Shown here: piece by piece, positions 1 through 9,967 of the stretch | Position numbering within the stretch: the stretch's first letter is position 1 | How the letters are laid out: every line of letters starts with the position of its first letter | Assembly: GCA_022826485.1 (NCBI GenBank) | Contig: JAJDUU010000034.1 | Location: forward strand, 40,371 to 104,370 | Origin: Chloroflexota bacterium | Lineage (GTDB): Bacteria > Chloroflexota > UBA11872 | DNA length: 64,000 bases | Reading direction: 5' to 3' | Notes under the pieces: model-generated | The model's input: the letters and a program-made list of their open reading frames with translations, nothing else | The model's database searches: none | What the model was told of the DNA's origin: nothing | Made by a program: the position numbers and the translations under genes

Positions 1-1242
1 GCCGCGGATGTAGGCCTCGAACTCGTCGCGGAAGCGGCTGACCGCGCCGCGCACCGGCTGGTGCGCGAAGTGCCCCAGTCCGCAGAACGACGCCATCATG
101 CTGGCGCCGAGCTCCTCCAGCAGGTCAAGGTCGTCCATCGTGCCCTGGCCGTGCAAGATGCGCTCGCAAATCTGGACCAGATTCGGCGTGCCCTCGCGGC
201 AGGGAATGCAGAAGCCGCAACTCTCGTCCTCGAAGAACAGCGCGTCGCGATAGGCCACGTCGACCATGCAGGTCGTGTCGTCGAATACGACCACGCCGCC
301 GGTGCCCATGATCGTGCCCAAGGCGGCCATGGATTTGGGTTCGAGCGCCGCGTCGAGCTCGGCCGGGGTCAGGGGCGCCGACGACGCTCCGCCGGGCTTG
401 AATCCCTTCAAGGTCCGTCCCTCCGGAACCCCGCCGCCGTGCTCCATGATCACCTCGCGGGCACTGACGCCCAGGGGCAGCTCGACGCAGACCGGGTTCA
501 CGACATTGCCCGAGAGGCAGTACATCTTGGTGCCCGCCGCGTCGCCGATGCCAAGGTCCTTGAACCACTCGGCGCCGTTCATAACGATCGCCGGCGCGGC
601 GGCGAGCGTCTCCACGTTGTTGATGGCGGTTGGCAGGCCCCACACGCCGAAGTTGGTGGGGAAGGGCGGCTTGAACCGCGGGTTGCCGCGCTTGCCTTCC
701 AGGGAATTGAAGAGCGCCGTCTCCTCGCCGACGATGTAGGCGCCGGCGCCGCGCCGGAACTCGACCTCGAGATTGAAGTCGCTCCGGCCGCAAATGCCCT
801 GCCCGAGATACCCGGCTTCGTAGGCCTCGCGCAGGGCGGCCTTGACTCGCTCGTGCGACAGGCCGTACTCGCCGCGAATGTAGAAGTAGCCGCGCTCGGC
901 GTTGGAGGCGTACGCGGCGATGATCATGCCCTCGATGGTCATGTGCGGGTCCAACTCGAGGGACAGGCGGTTGACGTAGGTGCCCGGCTCGCTCTCGTCG
1001 GCGTTCACCACCACGTATCGTGGCGTCTTGGGGTCCTTGCGCACGAACTCCCACTTGAGACCGGTTGGGAAGAAGGCGCCGCCGCGGCCGGTGAGGTCGG
1101 ACGCCTTGATGAGGTCGGTCACCTCCTCGGGAGTCATCTCCTTGAGGACGCGCTCGAGAGCTTCATAGCCCCCGGCCTCGCGGTAGCTGGCCAACGTCCA
1201 AGACTCCGGACGGCCGAAGTTGCGCGTGACGACCAGCTCCAT
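1..1242 (-). CDS. nuoF: NADH-quinone oxidoreductase subunit F (NuoF), 3' end outside window
   Basis: Complex I peripheral-arm subunit that oxidises NADH with FMN and passes electrons to an iron-sulfur cluster. Read on the minus strand from ATG at 1242, the protein shows the FMN-binding GRGGAFFPTGLKW near residues 50-65, then NADESEPGT, then GAYIVGEETAL followed by NSLEG. The cluster-binding ESCGFCIPCREG lies near residue 340. The ATG overlaps the nuoE stop (ATGA), which is typical of coupled nuoE-nuoF translation. About 414 codons are visible with no stop, so only a short C-terminal piece lies beyond the window edge. One FMN-loop residue is unusual: Phe where the family normally has Gly (GAGF). 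Identification is secure. Confidence 0.95.
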   Translation of the reverse strand, partial: MELVVTRNFGRPESWTLASYREAGGYEALERVLKEMTPEEVTDLIKASDLTGRGGAFFPTGLKWEFVRKDPKTPRYVVVNADESEPGTYVNRLSLELDPHMTIEGMIIAAYASNAERGYFYIRGEYGLSHERVKAALREAYEAGYLGQGICGRSDFNLEVEFRRGAGAYIVGEETALFNSLEGKRGNPRFKPPFPTNFGVWGLPTAINNVETLAAAPAIVMNGAEWFKDLGIGDAAGTKMYCLSGNVVNPVCVELPLGVSAREVIMEHGGGVPEGRTLKGFKPGGASSAPLTPAELDAALEPKSMAALGTIMGTGGVVVFDDTTCMVDVAYRDALFFEDESCGFCIPCREGTPNLVQICERILHGQGTMDDLDLLEELGASMMASFCGLGHFAHQPVRGAVSRFRDEFEAYIRG

Positions 1243-1772
1243 CAGCCCGCGCCGTTCCGAATGCCGTCGAGCAGGTCGGGCACGTCGTCGGGCATCACCG
1301 GTCCGTGCTGGTCCAGGTTTACCAGCATGGCCGGCTGCATGTCGCACAGGCCCAGGCAGGAGACCACTTTAAGGGTGAACTGGCCATCCGGGCTGTTGTG
1401 TCCGTGCCGCACGCCCAGCGCGTCTTCCAGCGCGCCGATCAGCTTGGGCGCGCCGGCCAGGTGACAGCTCAAGTCGCGGCACACGCGCAGCACGTTGGGC
1501 GCCTGCGGCTCCAGGGAGAACATGGTGTAGAAGGTCACCACGCCGAAGACCTGGCTCTCGGGAATATTCAGCTCCTCGGCGATCATGGTGATGGCTTCGG
1601 GCGGCACGTAGGAGAACAACTCCTGGGCCGCATACAGCGCTTCGATCGACGAACCGGGCAGCTCCTTGAGGGGCTGCAGCTGCTCCCGCAGCGTCTCGAG
1701 CTTGGGTCGCTCGGCCTCCGGCAAGGGCTGGCGTCCGGGCGGCGTCTCGAGCTCGGTGTGGTGAATGGCCAT
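1242..1772 (-). CDS. nuoE: NADH-quinone oxidoreductase subunit E (NuoE)
   Basis: Small thioredoxin-fold [2Fe-2S] subunit of complex I, partner of NuoF in the NADH dehydrogenase module. The cluster ligands are visible as CRDLSC (C-x4-C) and, about 35 residues later, CLGLC (C-x3-C). The helical N-terminal part (LYAAQELFSYVPPEAITMIAE) precedes the fold as in the family. I chose the ATG at 1772 (MAIHHTELE), giving 176 residues, close to the usual 160-180. An upstream in-frame GTG at 1832 would add 20 residues with no family support. The stop overlaps the nuoF start. The gene is first in the visible operon, divergent from the small gene at 1916. Confidence 0.93.
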   Translation of the reverse strand: MAIHHTELETPPGRQPLPEAERPKLETLREQLQPLKELPGSSIEALYAAQELFSYVPPEAITMIAEELNIPESQVFGVVTFYTMFSLEPQAPNVLRVCRDLSCHLAGAPKLIGALEDALGVRHGHNSPDGQFTLKVVSCLGLCDMQPAMLVNLDQHGPVMPDDVPDLLDGIRNGAG

Positions 1773-1915
1773 GCGATAAGGGCGCGCGTCGGCGCGATTG
1801 TTCACCTGGAAAATGGCGGGTGAGTTTAGCACCCATCCTTGCGGCGGCTGGTGACGGACGCCCCCGGCCGCCAGTGGAAAACGCGTGGTGCTAGCGTGGC
1901 GCGTGGGGAGGCCCT

Positions 1916-2128
1916 ATGGCACTGACGGAACGGCAAGCCCGCGAGCTGCGCAGCCTGGTGGCGAGCTGGAATCGCGCCTCGATGGCGGTCGGCAACCTAC
2001 TGCGCGACGGCGCCGTCACCACGGAGGGCATCGACATGCAGGCGCTGCGCGACGCAACCGACCGGCGCGCCCAGGCGGAGCACCTGCTGGTCAACTTCTG
2101 GATCAGCGCCGCGCAGGACGAATCCTGA
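1916..2128 (+). CDS. small hypothetical protein (70 aa)
   Basis: Short acidic-basic helical protein (MALTERQARELRSLVASWN at the start) with no family I recognise. Support for coding comes from an ATG at 1916 preceded by the purine-rich GTGGGGAGG, a plausible ribosome binding site, and from a residue composition unlike the Arg/Pro/Gly-rich shadow frames of this GC-rich DNA. It contains no Cys and no membrane segment, and looks like a two- or three-helix protein. It lies 55 bp before folC in the same direction and may be its leader gene. Function unknown. Confidence 0.5.
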   Translation: MALTERQARELRSLVASWNRASMAVGNLLRDGAVTTEGIDMQALRDATDRRAQAEHLLVNFWISAAQDES

Positions 2129-2183
2129 CGCCGCCAGCCGGCTGACGGGCGCCGCATGGTCCAGCGGATGGAGCAACCAGGCG

Positions 2184-3551
2184 ATGGGTGACGCGACGCG
2201 CCGGTCGAACGCGCCGGTCGGTGAGGCGGAATTGGCGGCCGGCCGCGCGGCCGCTGCCTACATCAACGGCCTCATCCGCGGTCCTGCCGGCCCCACGCAG
2301 GCCCGCGCGCCGGGAGATCAACGTCAGCGAGGACGGGAACGATTGGCGCGAATGCGGCGCTTCCTGGATGCGCTCGGCAACCCGCAAGCCAGGTTGCCCG
2401 TGGTGTTGGTGGCGGGAACCTCGGGCAAGGGGTCGGTGGCGGTCAAGATCGCCGAGGGGCTCCGGGCGGCCGGCTATCTGGCCGGTCTGCACGTCACGCC
2501 GTATCTGCAAACGCCGCTGGAGAAGTTCTGGCTCGATGGGCAGTTGGCCCGGCCCGGCGAGCTGGCCGACCTGGCGGCGTGGGTCCGACCGGTCGTCGAG
2601 CGCGCCGATCCGCGGCAACCGCCGACCTACGGCATGGTCTGGGTGGCGCTGACCTTCGAGTATTTCCGCCGCGCCCGTGTGGACGCGCTGGTCCTCGAGG
2701 TCGGCGCCGGCGGACGCTTCGACCTCACCAACGTCTGCGAGCCGCTGCTCAACGTGATCACCACGGTCGGGATGGACCACGAGAAGAGCCTGGGCCCCTC
2801 GCTGGCCGACATCGCCTGGCACAAGGCCGGAATCGCGCGAGCCGGAGTGCCCACGGTCATCGGCAAGATGCCGGCGGAGGCGCGGGAGGTGGTCATCGAC
2901 GAGGTGCAGCGTGTCGGAGCGCCTCTCATCGAAGCCCCGACGACGTCGCCAAACGACTTCCGCGCCACGAATGACCGGCTGGCGTTCGCAACTCTGGAGG
3001 CGCTGGCGGCGAGCGGATTCGGTCGCATCGACCGCGCGGCCCACGACGCCGCGCGTGCCGCCGCGCTTCCCGGTCGCTACGAACGCATGCCGTCCGGCGA
3101 CGGCCCGTCCGTCATCCTCGACGGCGCCCACAATCCCGACAAGGCCCGAGCCCTGGCCAACCTGTGGCGGCGGGAGTGTCCAGCCGAGTCCGGCGTGCTC
3201 GTGGCGGGCACGGTGGGCTACCGGTCGCCGGCTGCCGTCCTGACGCCACTGTGGCCCGCGGTAAAGGCGTGGATCGCCACCGAGCCCCGGGTGCTGGGCA
3301 AGCCGCCCACGCCGGCGGCGGTCGCCGCCCAGGCCGGCAGAGACGCTGGGTCGCCGCCCGCCGCCGCCGAACCGAACCCGCTGCGGGCCCTGGACCGTGC
3401 ATTGGCCATCTGTCCGCCCGGCGAGCGCGTGCTCGTGGCGGGGTCGTTGTATCTGGTGGGCAACGTCCGGTCGCGCTGGTATCCCACCGAGGAGATCGAG
3501 CGCCAGCGCACCATGTGGCCGCTGCGCCATACTGCGCCCGACCATGTATGA
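2184..3551 (+). CDS. folC: bifunctional folylpolyglutamate synthase/dihydrofolate synthase
   Basis: Mur-ligase-family enzyme that adds glutamate to dihydropteroate or folates using ATP. The P-loop GTSGKGS appears near residue 78. The Mur central domain shows LEVGAGGRFDLTNV and TTVGMDHEKSLG, and the C-terminal domain carries DGAHNPDKARAL. Its 455 residues match the family. The N-terminal 55 residues before the ligase fold are Ala/Arg rich, so a later start is possible. The 3' end overlaps the DUF2203 gene by 8 bp, suggesting co-translation. It belongs to a plus-strand run folC - DUF2203 - recQ. Confidence 0.92.
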   Translation: MGDATRRSNAPVGEAELAAGRAAAAYINGLIRGPAGPTQARAPGDQRQRGRERLARMRRFLDALGNPQARLPVVLVAGTSGKGSVAVKIAEGLRAAGYLAGLHVTPYLQTPLEKFWLDGQLARPGELADLAAWVRPVVERADPRQPPTYGMVWVALTFEYFRRARVDALVLEVGAGGRFDLTNVCEPLLNVITTVGMDHEKSLGPSLADIAWHKAGIARAGVPTVIGKMPAEAREVVIDEVQRVGAPLIEAPTTSPNDFRATNDRLAFATLEALAASGFGRIDRAAHDAARAAALPGRYERMPSGDGPSVILDGAHNPDKARALANLWRRECPAESGVLVAGTVGYRSPAAVLTPLWPAVKAWIATEPRVLGKPPTPAAVAAQAGRDAGSPPAAAEPNPLRALDRALAICPPGERVLVAGSLYLVGNVRSRWYPTEEIERQRTMWPLRHTAPDHV

Positions 3552-3978
3552 CGAACCCGAAGCGCTCCACGGCGACGAACCCGAAGAGCCGGAGCTTCGC
3601 CGCTACACGCTGCGCGAGGCCAACGAGCTGCTGGTCGAGGCGCGGCCGGTGCTGGCGAAGCTACGTCGCATCTGGCTGGAGGCCGACCCGGACCGCCAGG
3701 CCTTCGAGCGCGTCCAGGAGTCCGACGCGGGCGCGGTGGACGTGAGCCTGGCCCACCAACGGCTCATCGCCGGGCTCTGGGACGTGCAGCCGTTGGTGGC
3801 CTGGTTGCGCGCCCGCGACATTCTGCTGCGCGACCCCGCCACCGGGCTGATCGACTTCCTCTCCGAGATCGACGGCGAGGACTGCTACCTCTGCTGGCGC
3901 CTGGGTGAGGAGGACATCGCCTACTGGCACGGCACCGACGAGGGCTTCGACAACCGCAAGCCGCTGCCCGGCGTCTAG
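3544..3978 (+). CDS. DUF2203 family protein
   Basis: A 144-residue acidic protein with the DUF2203 pattern: RYTLREANELLVEARPVLAK near the N-terminus, then a helical stretch, and a C-terminal CWRLGEEDIAYWHGTDEGF motif followed by NRKPLPG. The ATG at 3544 overlaps the end of folC by 8 bp, and the stop is directly followed by the recQ start, so the three genes are very probably one transcript. The family is widespread in bacteria, has no assigned reaction, and is usually about 120-140 residues. No membrane segment is visible, so it is probably cytosolic. Confidence 0.88.
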   Translation: MYDEPEALHGDEPEEPELRRYTLREANELLVEARPVLAKLRRIWLEADPDRQAFERVQESDAGAVDVSLAHQRLIAGLWDVQPLVAWLRARDILLRDPATGLIDFLSEIDGEDCYLCWRLGEEDIAYWHGTDEGFDNRKPLPGV

Positions 3979-3979
3979 C

Positions 3980-5851
<1,872 letters not shown>

Positions 5852-5886
5852 TCGGAGGGATTTCGTCGGAGTGGATTCCCGCCTCC

Positions 5887-5924
5887 GGAGACCCTTGCGT
5901 AATCCCACCATCATTCCCGCGAAG
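5887..5924. repeat. left-end remnant of REP-loop element (outer copy)
   Basis: The segment starts GGAGACCCTTGCGTAA, the left end of the element described at 5925, and lies directly after the hairpin arm TTCCCGC plus a 4-nt loop CTCC (5876-5886). It runs into its own internal REP arm TTCCCGC (5914-5920) and loop GAAG, where a second full copy (5925-6059) has entered. This is therefore a nested insertion, and the right half of the outer copy is decayed. Confidence 0.6.
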
Positions 5925-6059
5925 GGAGACCTTTGCGTAAACCCCTCCGTCATTCCGGCGGAGGTCGGAATCCAGTCCGGTCGAACCTGGAAGCACACCG
6001 GATGCTCGGCGTCGGGCGAGTCTCAGACCCGCCCCTAAAGACTCTTTTCAAAGGTCTCC
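5925..6059. mobile_element. REP-loop MITE, copy A (135 bp)
   Basis: Terminal inverted repeats: GGAGACCTTTG at the left and CAAAGGTCTCC at the right. The interior carries a REP-like hairpin and a GGCGAGTCTCAGACCCGCC-like stem. The left end abuts loop GAAG after arm TTCCCGC. The right flank ATAGGCGGCAT looks like a decayed GAAG plus GCGGGAA arm. No coding capacity; a non-autonomous element. It belongs to the same family as 18362-18495 and 41444-41600. Confidence 0.8.
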
Positions 6060-6144
6060 ATAGGCGGCATCCCGTCTCCCGAGTTCCTGCCGTCGCCTGC
6101 GATACGCTGCATACTTGTATTCACTGCATTCAGGGAGAGCGTTC

Positions 6145-6372
6145 GTGGCGACATCAATCCGCTTGGCTCCGGAAACCGAGCAGCGGCTGCGCTTCCTCGC
6201 CGCCCAAACCGGACGCTCCAAGGCCTACTACCTGCGTGAGCTCATCGAAAACGGCATCGATGACCTCGAGGACTACTACCTGGCCGCCGACGTGCTCGAG
6301 CGCGTGCGCCAGGGGCGGGAGCGGCTGCATCCGGCCGCGGACGTGAAAGCCGACCTTGATCTGGACGGTTGA
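6145..6372 (+). CDS. RelB/ribbon-helix-helix-type antitoxin
   Basis: A 75-residue protein that begins ATSIRLAPETEQRLRFLA, a ribbon-helix-helix strand-helix pattern, followed by TGRSKAYYLRELIENGIDDLEDYYLAADVLERV, the typical signature of RelB/DinJ-like antitoxins. The antitoxin would bind DNA as a dimer and neutralise the RelE-type toxin encoded next. I chose GTG at 6145 because AGGGAGA lies 7 nt upstream and the residues before it are not family-like. The 3' end overlaps the toxin start by 17 bp. The operon is probably autoregulated, as in the family; no clear operator was identified. Confidence 0.88.
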   Translation: MATSIRLAPETEQRLRFLAAQTGRSKAYYLRELIENGIDDLEDYYLAADVLERVRQGRERLHPAADVKADLDLDG

Positions 6373-6622
6373 GTACACCGACACGGCGCTACGAGAACTC
6401 CGCAAGCTCGACCGCCGCATGGCGCGTCGCGTGGTCGAGTACCTGGACGAGCTCGTGGCGGTCCTCGACGACCTGCGACAGCGCGGCAAGGCCCTGACCG
6501 GTCCCATGGGCGGCCTGTGGCGCTATCGCATCGGGCGATGCCGTTTCATCTGTGACGTTCAAGATCAGGTGCTGCGGGTTCTGGTGCTGCGGGTGGCCGG
6601 ACGCGATCAGGTCTATCGTTGA
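6356..6622 (+). CDS. RelE/ParE family toxin
   Basis: An 88-residue RelE-fold mRNA interferase. Visible family features are WTVEYTDTALRELRKLDRR at the N-terminus, a central helix with LDDLRQRGKALTGPMGGLWRYRIGRCRFI, and a C-terminal strand VLRVLVLRVAGRDQVYR with the Arg that often ends the active site. Start TTG at 6356 overlaps the antitoxin gene, an arrangement usual for type II modules. It lies just upstream of a tRNA-Ser region with further antitoxin genes, an accessory patch. Confidence 0.9.
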   Translation: MIWTVEYTDTALRELRKLDRRMARRVVEYLDELVAVLDDLRQRGKALTGPMGGLWRYRIGRCRFICDVQDQVLRVLVLRVAGRDQVYR

Positions 6623-6700
6623 CCCGCCGAACTGCAACCTCGCCACAGCTTGACGCGTCAACACCCAAACGCCTGAGCCACATTCAGACTCAGCGAGCTT

Positions 6701-6793
6701 GGAGGAACCGCGTCGTTAGTCTCGCGCGGCCGCCTGCTAAGCGGTTACCGGGGGTGCTCCCCTCGGTCGTGGGTTCGAATCCCACCTCCTCCG
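6701..6793 (+). tRNA. tRNA-Ser(GCU), D-arm aberrant
   Basis: Acceptor GGAGGAA pairs with CTCCTCC (6 of 7). The anticodon stem is GCCGC/GCGGT with loop CTGCTAA, giving anticodon GCT. A long class II variable arm (CCGGGGG...CCCCTCGG) and a canonical T-arm GTGGG-TTCGAAT-CCCAC follow; CCA is not encoded. The D-arm region 6708-6728 lacks the conserved GG and a good stem, so this may be a pseudo-tRNA or an attachment-site remnant rather than a working gene. The 3' half is also read antisense by the end of the gene at 6745. Confidence 0.65.
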
Positions 6794-7071
6794 CCGGCAG
6801 CATCGCCGCGTCCTAGCGCGGGTCCTCGCCGCGCAGCATTGATGTCCGCGACTATCGCCTCGATCTCGCGGTCGTCGAAGTCTCCCAATGCGCCCAATAG
6901 GGATAGCGCGCCAGGCAGCGCATGACCTGCGCGCGCAATGTCGTTGAGCGCGGCGCGAATCAGACTGCCGTCGCCCGGATCCTCCTCCGCGCAGGCTTCG
7001 AGGTATAGGCGAGCGTCCTCTTTGCTCCGCAGGTGATCCGCCAGATCCCAACGGGTGAATGTCTCAGCCAT
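6745..7071 (-). CDS. HigA-like addiction-module antidote fragment running into tRNA-Ser
   Basis: A 108-residue frame. Residues 1-50 (DLADHLRSKEDARLYLEAC, then IRAALNDIARA) match the N-terminal part of HigA-type probable addiction module antidotes. The expected helix-turn-helix second half is replaced by LGALGDFDDREIEAIVADIN. The last residues (GGGGGIRTHDRGEHPR) are simply the antisense reading of the tRNA 3' half, and the stop lies inside the tRNA at 6745-6747. The gene is therefore probably truncated or fused at the tRNA. No partner toxin is adjacent on this strand. Likely a decayed or repurposed antitoxin. Confidence 0.5.
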   Translation of the reverse strand: MAETFTRWDLADHLRSKEDARLYLEACAEEDPGDGSLIRAALNDIARAGHALPGALSLLGALGDFDDREIEAIVADINAARRGPALGRGDAAGGGGGIRTHDRGEHPR

Positions 7072-7141
7072 GGGTCACTTCCACTTCAGCACCAGCTCTG
7101 CTCGGTAGCCGAGCGTCGGACAATTGACTGTCAGCCTGGCG

Positions 7142-7435
7142 TCATTGCGCCGGAGCAAGGATAGGCTCCACGCGAATCTCATCCGACCGCTTCAGCGCTT
7201 GCGCCATATCGTAAGCGGCTTGCAGCTGGTACCACGTGGCGGCGCCGCCACCGAAGGCCTTGTCCAGGCGGATGGCCATCTCGGGTGAGATCCCGGATCG
7301 ACCGTTGACGGCGTCCGACAGCTGCTTGCGGCTGATGCCGAGCCGCCTGGCCGCCTCCGTGACGCTCAGGTCCAGCGGCTCAAGGCAGTCGAACCGCACC
7401 GACAGTCCCGGATGCGGCAGATTCTTCATCGGCAT
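7142..7435 (-). CDS. higA: HigA-type XRE antitoxin (orphan)
   Basis: A 97-residue helix-turn-helix protein with the HigA pattern: [39 protein letters not shown] (HTH), [19 protein letters not shown] and [13 protein letters not shown]. It should bind an operator and normally a HigB toxin, which is usually encoded just upstream; here the upstream gene is a retropepsin-like protease and no HigB is visible. The start is taken at MPMKN because the decayed paralog at 15846-16139 keeps a ribosome binding site there; a further in-frame start lies at 7462. A second, nonsense-broken copy exists in the window. Confidence 0.85.
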   Translation of the reverse strand: MPMKNLPHPGLSVRFDCLEPLDLSVTEAARRLGISRKQLSDAVNGRSGISPEMAIRLDKAFGGGAATWYQLQAAYDMAQALKRSDEIRVEPILAPAQ

Positions 7436-7469
7436 GTGTCCGTGTCGATATGCGCCGGGCAATCGGCCG

Positions 7470-7826
7470 TCAGACCATCAGCCCTTCGACGGGCACGAGC
7501 CGCTTGGCCACCGGGTTGACGCCCATGAACACTCCTTCGAGCGCCAGCGCACCGAGCAATGGCAGGGTTCCCTCTTCGTTGAACAGCACGAGGGTAACGA
7601 CCTCACGCCCTTCGATCCGCACCCATGTCTGCCCAACGTCCATACGCCGAACCTCGCCCTGCCCGAACTGAAAGCTCTGACGGGTCAGCGGCTCCACGCC
7701 CAATTCACGCAGCACGGACCCAGGGACCGAGGTTATCGACGCGCCCGTGTCTACCAGCGCGTCAAGCGTCGTCCAACGCTCGCGGTCCTGGTCGCCGATG
7801 CCGATCGGGATGCTGAGCGTTCCCAT
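7470..7826 (-). CDS. retropepsin-like aspartic protease (clan AA)
   Basis: A 118-residue single-domain protein with the retroviral-type aspartic protease signature [14 protein letters not shown] (catalytic DTGA near residues 27-30). A hydrophobic second half [28 protein letters not shown] matches the flap and second hydrophobic-Gly region. Such proteins act as homodimers, each giving one Asp. There is no signal peptide or membrane segment, so it is probably cytosolic. It lies 34 bp upstream of the orphan higA on the same strand, so the two may be co-transcribed. Substrate unknown. Confidence 0.85.
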   Translation of the reverse strand: MGTLSIPIGIGDQDRERWTTLDALVDTGASITSVPGSVLRELGVEPLTRQSFQFGQGEVRRMDVGQTWVRIEGREVVTLVLFNEEGTLPLLGALALEGVFMGVNPVAKRLVPVEGLMV

Positions 7827-7916
7827 GTGTTGATGGTGTCAGACGATGCACAGGCCAGCAACCCTGCGACACCGCGTCGGCGGGGCGACCGATAGGCACT
7901 TCGCGTTGAGGCCAGG

Positions 7917-8936
7917 CTACGCCTTGTAGCAGGCCGCCAGCTGGCCGGAGCCCTTGTCTTTGAGCGGCGGGTGGTCGTTGTCGCGGCAGTGGTCGTCGGC
8001 GATGGGGCAGCGGTCGTAGAAGCGGCAGCGGGGCGGCGGGTCCACCGGCATCGAGACGCCGCCCGCGATTCGGACCGGGGCGCGGGTGACGGTTGGGTCG
8101 GGGATCGGGACGGCCGATAGCAGCGCCTGGGTATAGGGGTGCTTGGGCTGCTGCAGCACGGCCTCGGTCTCGCCCATCTCCACGATCTTGCCGAGGTACA
8201 TCACGGCGATGCGGGAGCACATGTAGCGGGCCACGGCCAGGTCGTGGGTGATGTAGAGGTAGCTGATGCCCAGGCGGTCGCCGAGGCTCTGCATCAGCTG
8301 CATGACGCCGGTTCGGATCGAGACGTCGAGCATCGAGGTGGGCTCGTCGGCGACGACGAAGATCGGCTCGATGACCAGCGCCCGCGCGATGGCGGCGCGC
8401 TGCCGCTGCCCGCCCGACAGCTCGTGGGGATAGCGGAACAGGTAGGTCGCCGCAGGCGTGAGTCCGACCAGCTCCAGCATGCGGGACACGCGCTCCAGGC
8501 ACTCGTGCGGCGCGCAGGCGTTTTGGACTTTCAGCGGCTCGGCGACGGTGTCGAAGATCGTGCGGCGCGGGTTGAGCGACTCGTAGGGGTCCTGAAATAT
8601 CATCTGCGCTCGGCGTCGAAAGGCCTTGAGGTTCGGCCCGCTGAGGTGGGTGATGTCGGTTGCCGCTCCGGCGCCGTCGTCGAAGAGCACGCGACCGTCG
8701 CTCGGCTCGGCCAGCCGTACCAGGAGCCGGCCGGTCGTCGTCTTGCCGCAGCCCGACTCGCCTACGAGGCCAAAGCTCTCGCCGCGCGCCAGCTCGAACG
8801 AGACGCCGTCCACGGCGTGAACGAAGCTGTGGTTGCGCTCGAACAGGCCGCCGGAGACCGGAAAGCGTTTCCGGAGGTCCTCGACCCTGACCAGGGGGCT
8901 GGTCCCGACGGCCGAGGCCGGTGCGGCGGTGGCCAT
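7917..8936 (-). CDS. oppF: oligopeptide ABC transporter ATPase (OppF-like)
   Basis: A 339-residue ATPase of a peptide/nickel-type importer. Walker A is GESGCGKTT near residue 60, the signature is LSGGQRQR, Walker B is IFVVADEPTSMLD, and the switch His is in YITHDLAV. The C-terminal oligopeptide-type extension carries Cys in CRFYDRCPIADDHC, as in OppD/F proteins that may hold a metal cluster. The ATG at 8936 overlaps the oppD stop (ATGA). It is the last gene of the minus-strand transporter operon. Confidence 0.93.
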   Translation of the reverse strand: MATAAPASAVGTSPLVRVEDLRKRFPVSGGLFERNHSFVHAVDGVSFELARGESFGLVGESGCGKTTTGRLLVRLAEPSDGRVLFDDGAGAATDITHLSGPNLKAFRRRAQMIFQDPYESLNPRRTIFDTVAEPLKVQNACAPHECLERVSRMLELVGLTPAATYLFRYPHELSGGQRQRAAIARALVIEPIFVVADEPTSMLDVSIRTGVMQLMQSLGDRLGISYLYITHDLAVARYMCSRIAVMYLGKIVEMGETEAVLQQPKHPYTQALLSAVPIPDPTVTRAPVRIAGGVSMPVDPPPRCRFYDRCPIADDHCRDNDHPPLKDKGSGQLAACYKA

Positions 8937-9958
8937 CAGACCGCCTCTCCGTCCAGGGGGTGCCAGCAGTCGGCCCAGTGCGAGCCGGAGCGCACCGTGG
9001 GCGGCTCCTCCGAGCGGCAGACGTCGGTGGCATAGGGACAGCGCGGGTGGAAGCGGCAGCCGGGAGGCGGCGCGAGCAGGTTGGGAGGCTCGCCCGAGAG
9101 CATCCCCAGCTCGTGCTTGGGGCCGGTGACGCTGGGAAAGGCCGACATCAGCGTCTGCGTATAGGGGTGGATCGGGCGATGGAAGACGTCCACCGTCTCG
9201 CCCCACTCGACAATCCGGCCGGCGTACATGACGCCGACGGTGTGGCTGACTTCGGCGATGACCGCCATGTCGTGCGAGATATAGATCAGGCTCATGTTCA
9301 GAGCCTCTTGGACCTTCCGCAGCTCCTTGAGGATGCGGTCCTGCACGATGACGTCGAGCGCCGTGGTCGGCTCGTCGGCGATCAGGAGGTCCGGCTCGCA
9401 GGCCAGGGCCATGGCGATGCCGGCGCGCTGCTTCATGCCGCCGCTGTACTCGTGGGGATAGCGCGGGATGAAGCCAGGGTCGAGGCTCACGAGGTCGAAG
9501 AGCTCGCGCACGCGCTCCATGGAGATTTCCGGGGTTGACCTGATGTGCGCGTCCAGGGCCTCGATGATCTGGTCGCCGACCCGGTAGACGGGATTGAGCG
9601 CGTTCATGGCCGCCTGGAACACCATGGCGATGTGGTTCCAGCGGTGCTCCCGCATCTCGTCATCGGAGAGCGGGGCGAGGTCGGCGCCGTTCAGCAGGAT
9701 CTTGCCCCGGATGAGGCGGGCGTTCTCCGGCAGCAGCTTGAGCAGGGCCATGGCGATGGACGACTTGCAGCAGCCGGACTCGCCGACCAGCCCGACGGAT
9801 TGCCCCCGCTGGACCGCGAAGGAGACCCCATCGACGGCGCGCACGTCGCCCGCCCGCGTCGCGTAGTACATGGCGAGGTCCTCGACGGCGAGCACCGGAT
9901 CGGGGCTGGCGAGGCTGTTCGTCGGCTCGGCGACCGTTGGTTCGGCGTTGCTGTCCAC
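8936..9958 (-). CDS. oppD: oligopeptide ABC transporter ATPase (OppD-like) with variant Walker A
   Basis: A 340-residue partner ATPase. Signature YSGGMKQR, Walker [13 protein letters not shown] and switch His YISHDMAV are intact, and the C-terminal [14 protein letters not shown] extension is present. The Walker A reads GESGCCKSS: the invariant Gly before the Lys is replaced by Cys (two TGC codons near 9770). In the family this position is GESGCGKS. The change could weaken nucleotide binding in one of the two ATP sites, or be a sequencing error. The neighbour OppF has the normal motif. Confidence 0.93.
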   Translation of the reverse strand: MDSNAEPTVAEPTNSLASPDPVLAVEDLAMYYATRAGDVRAVDGVSFAVQRGQSVGLVGESGCCKSSIAMALLKLLPENARLIRGKILLNGADLAPLSDDEMREHRWNHIAMVFQAAMNALNPVYRVGDQIIEALDAHIRSTPEISMERVRELFDLVSLDPGFIPRYPHEYSGGMKQRAGIAMALACEPDLLIADEPTTALDVIVQDRILKELRKVQEALNMSLIYISHDMAVIAEVSHTVGVMYAGRIVEWGETVDVFHRPIHPYTQTLMSAFPSVTGPKHELGMLSGEPPNLLAPPPGCRFHPRCPYATDVCRSEEPPTVRSGSHWADCWHPLDGEAV

Positions 9959-9967
9959 GGCGGTTCG

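Noticed and set aside
61..1464. Long plus-strand open frame opposite nuoF/nuoE
   Set aside because: Arg/Gly/Ala/His-rich antisense shadow of two clearly identified complex I genes.
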